Shown: positions 62,478 through 64,000 of the stretch, in pieces | How positions within the stretch are numbered: the stretch's first letter is position 1 | Layout: each line of letters starts with the position of its first letter | Assembly (NCBI GenBank): GCA_035532735.1 | Contig: DATKQM010000013.1 | Coordinates: 1-64,000 of the forward strand | Direction: 5' to 3' | Length of the DNA stretch: 64,000 bases | Origin: Chersky-840 sp035532735 | GTDB lineage: Bacteria > Actinomycetota > Acidimicrobiia > Acidimicrobiales > UBA8190 | Translations under genes and position numbers: made by a program | Notes under the pieces: generated by a model | Databases searched by the model: none | What the model was told of the DNA's origin: nothing | The model's input: only the letters and a program-made list of their open reading frames with translations

Positions 62478-63097
62478 TGTCGACGGCAGGCTCGGTTCAC
62501 CTCTCGGCGGACATCGTGACCCGGGCGCGCGAGCTCATCGACCTCTACCCGCATCCGCGCTCGGCGCTCATCCCCATCTGCCACCTGGCCCAGGAGCAGG
62601 ACGGCTGGCTGAGGCCAGAGGCCATCGACGAGATCGCCGCGCTGGTGGGGCTCACGCCGGCCGAGGTGCTCGGCACGGCCTCGTTCTACGAGATGCTCCA
62701 CACCGAGCCCGTCGGGACCTACGTGATCGCGGTGTGCACGAACATCGCCTGCATGCTGCGGGGCGCCTACGAGCTGCTCGATCACATCCAAGACAGCCTC
62801 GAGGTACGGGCCGGAGCCACGACGGCCGATGGGATGTTCACCCTCGAGGAGACCGAGTGCATCGCGGACTGCGGTCGGGCTCCGTGTCTGGCGGTGAACC
62901 ACCGGTTCGTTGGCGACGTGACCCCCGAATCGTTCGACGGGCTCGTCGACGGACTACGGAACGGGACGATGGCCGACGACATCCCCCGACACGGCACCCT
63001 GGTGCGGGTCCGTCGTCAGGGTGGGCTGCGCGTCGATGACGCCACCATCAGGGCCGAGCGTGAGACGGCGTCGGCGAAGGCCACCGGAGGAGCCTGA
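62474..63097 (+). CDS. nuoE: NADH-quinone oxidoreductase subunit E
   Basis: 207 aa from GTG 62474 (ATG 62477 equally possible). 24-kDa thioredoxin-like 2Fe-2S subunit. Fe-S ligands are in VCTNIACMLRGAYEL and EETECIADCGRAPCLAVNHR. Part of the NADH-oxidising module with NuoF. Overlaps nuoF by one base. Confidence 0.95.
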   Translation: MMSTAGSVHLSADIVTRARELIDLYPHPRSALIPICHLAQEQDGWLRPEAIDEIAALVGLTPAEVLGTASFYEMLHTEPVGTYVIAVCTNIACMLRGAYELLDHIQDSLEVRAGATTADGMFTLEETECIADCGRAPCLAVNHRFVGDVTPESFDGLVDGLRNGTMADDIPRHGTLVRVRRQGGLRVDDATIRAERETASAKATGGA

Positions 63098-64000
63098 TGG
63101 CGATCACCGAGGCCCCCCGGATCGTGACGTCGCGTCTCGAGCACGACGACTCCCACACGCTCGAGCGCTACCTGGCCACAGGTGGGTATGAGGGGCTCCG
63201 AAAAGCGTTGTCGATGTCGCCCGAGGACGTGGCCCGCGAGGTGGACGCCGTCAGTCTGCTGGGCCGGGGCGGGGCGGGATTCCCGGCCGGGCGGAAATGG
63301 TCGATGCTGCGCAAGGCGCCCACGACCTATCTCGTGGTCAACGGCGACGAGAGCGAGCCGGCCACGTTCAAGGACCACCTCCTCGTCGAGCGCGACCCTC
63401 ATCAACTCATCGAAGGCGTGGTCATCGCCGCCTATGCCATTCAGGCCACCCGGGCCTTCATCTACGTGCGCGGTGAGTTCGCTCTCGGCCTCGAGCGGGT
63501 CCAGAGCGCGCTGAACGATGCTTATGAGCACGGTGCGGTGGGTCGTGACATCTTCGGGTCGGGGTTCTCGATCGACGTGGTGGTGCACCCCGGGGCCGGC
63601 GCCTACATCTGCGGCGAGGAGACGGCGCTGCTCGAGAGCCTCGAGGGCAAGCGGGGCTTCCCCCGGATCAAGCCCCCGTACTTTCCCGCCGCCATCGGCC
63701 TCTACGGCGAGCCCACCGTGGTCAACAACGTGGAGACGCTGTCCAACTTGCCCTGGGTGATCATGAACGGTTCCGAGGCCTTCACCGCCCTCGGTGCGGG
63801 TCGTTCCACCGGCACGCGTTTGTTCGCGCTGGCCGGCCACGTCCGCAATCCGGGTGTCTATGAGGTGGAGATGGTGAAGACTACCTTCCGCGACCTCATC
63901 TTCGCCCCGATCCTGGGTGGTGGCATTCCCGGGGACCGGGAGCTGAAGGCGATCATCCCCGGCGGCGTGTCGGCCCCGTGGTTCGGGCCCGAGCACCTCG
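63097..64000 (+). CDS. nuoF: NADH-quinone oxidoreductase subunit F (partial, runs off window)
   Basis: 301 codons visible from ATG 63097 with GGAGG ahead; the 3' end is beyond the window. 51-kDa subunit binding FMN and NADH: VSLLGRGGAGFPAGRKWSML, YLVVNGDESEPATFKDHLL, YICGEETALLESLEGKRGF and PPYFPAAIGLYGEPTVVNNV are present. The 4Fe-4S Cys cluster would lie further downstream. It continues the nuo operon. Confidence 0.95.
   Translation, partial: MAITEAPRIVTSRLEHDDSHTLERYLATGGYEGLRKALSMSPEDVAREVDAVSLLGRGGAGFPAGRKWSMLRKAPTTYLVVNGDESEPATFKDHLLVERDPHQLIEGVVIAAYAIQATRAFIYVRGEFALGLERVQSALNDAYEHGAVGRDIFGSGFSIDVVVHPGAGAYICGEETALLESLEGKRGFPRIKPPYFPAAIGLYGEPTVVNNVETLSNLPWVIMNGSEAFTALGAGRSTGTRLFALAGHVRNPGVYEVEMVKTTFRDLIFAPILGGGIPGDRELKAIIPGGVSAPWFGPEHL

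Overview
The window is a high-GC chromosomal segment, most likely from an actinobacterium close to the Acidimicrobiia. Supporting genes are mycothiol glycosyltransferase MshA next to a YbjN-domain gene, proC next to a small excisionase-like HTH gene (both orders known from mycobacteria), an RsiG-type c-di-GMP anti-sigma homologue, nickel superoxide dismutase with its SodX peptidase, Rex beside a heme operon, and a menaquinone-type nuo operon. The lineage call is an inference from gene content; no rRNA is present. One tRNA gene (Lys, UUU) was found and no CRISPR array.

Layout. 0.1-0.9 kb: OmpR-type response regulator. 1.1-12 kb: type IV pilus locus, with pilT and three large or small pilin-like genes on the plus strand, a DUF429 gene, then pilB-pilC-pilA on the minus strand. 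12.3-28.5 kb: mostly secreted enzymes and surface proteins (CAP-domain protein, several phosphoesterase/phospholipase C paralogues of which one is a pseudogene, secretory lipase, GH26-like glycosidase, a sortase-type phosphoesterase with a Thr-rich stalk, a HExxxE metalloprotease-like protein) interspersed with a GNAT enzyme, an SDR, a glycosyltransferase and a TrmA-family RNA methyltransferase.

28.5-35.4 kb is a decay zone: a frameshifted SMP-30 remnant, a truncated alpha/beta hydrolase, tRNA-Lys, a tyrosine integrase, a frameshifted nucleotidyltransferase, and an aminotransferase remnant fused in frame to the C-terminus of an FtsX-type ABC permease. It looks like the scar of one or more integration and deletion events.

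35.8-47 kb returns to conserved genes: a CAP protein with a six-unit repeat domain, a SufS-like enzyme, a DksA/TraR zinc-finger protein, sodN/sodX, rsiG, an XRE regulator, mshA, ybjN-like, proC, a BldC-like HTH gene, a SAM hydrolase and an acyl-CoA synthetase. 47-54 kb: rex, then hemA-hemC-cobA/hemD-hemB-hemL, tightly packed or overlapping, making uroporphyrinogen III and precorrin-2 precursors from glutamyl-tRNA. 54.2-58.1 kb: a GT39-like membrane glycosyltransferase and a repeat-containing membrane protein. 58.1-64 kb: a menaquinone-reductase-like flavoprotein divergent from nuoA-nuoF; nuoF runs off the end. Rex, heme and nuo genes together give a respiratory theme to the right half.
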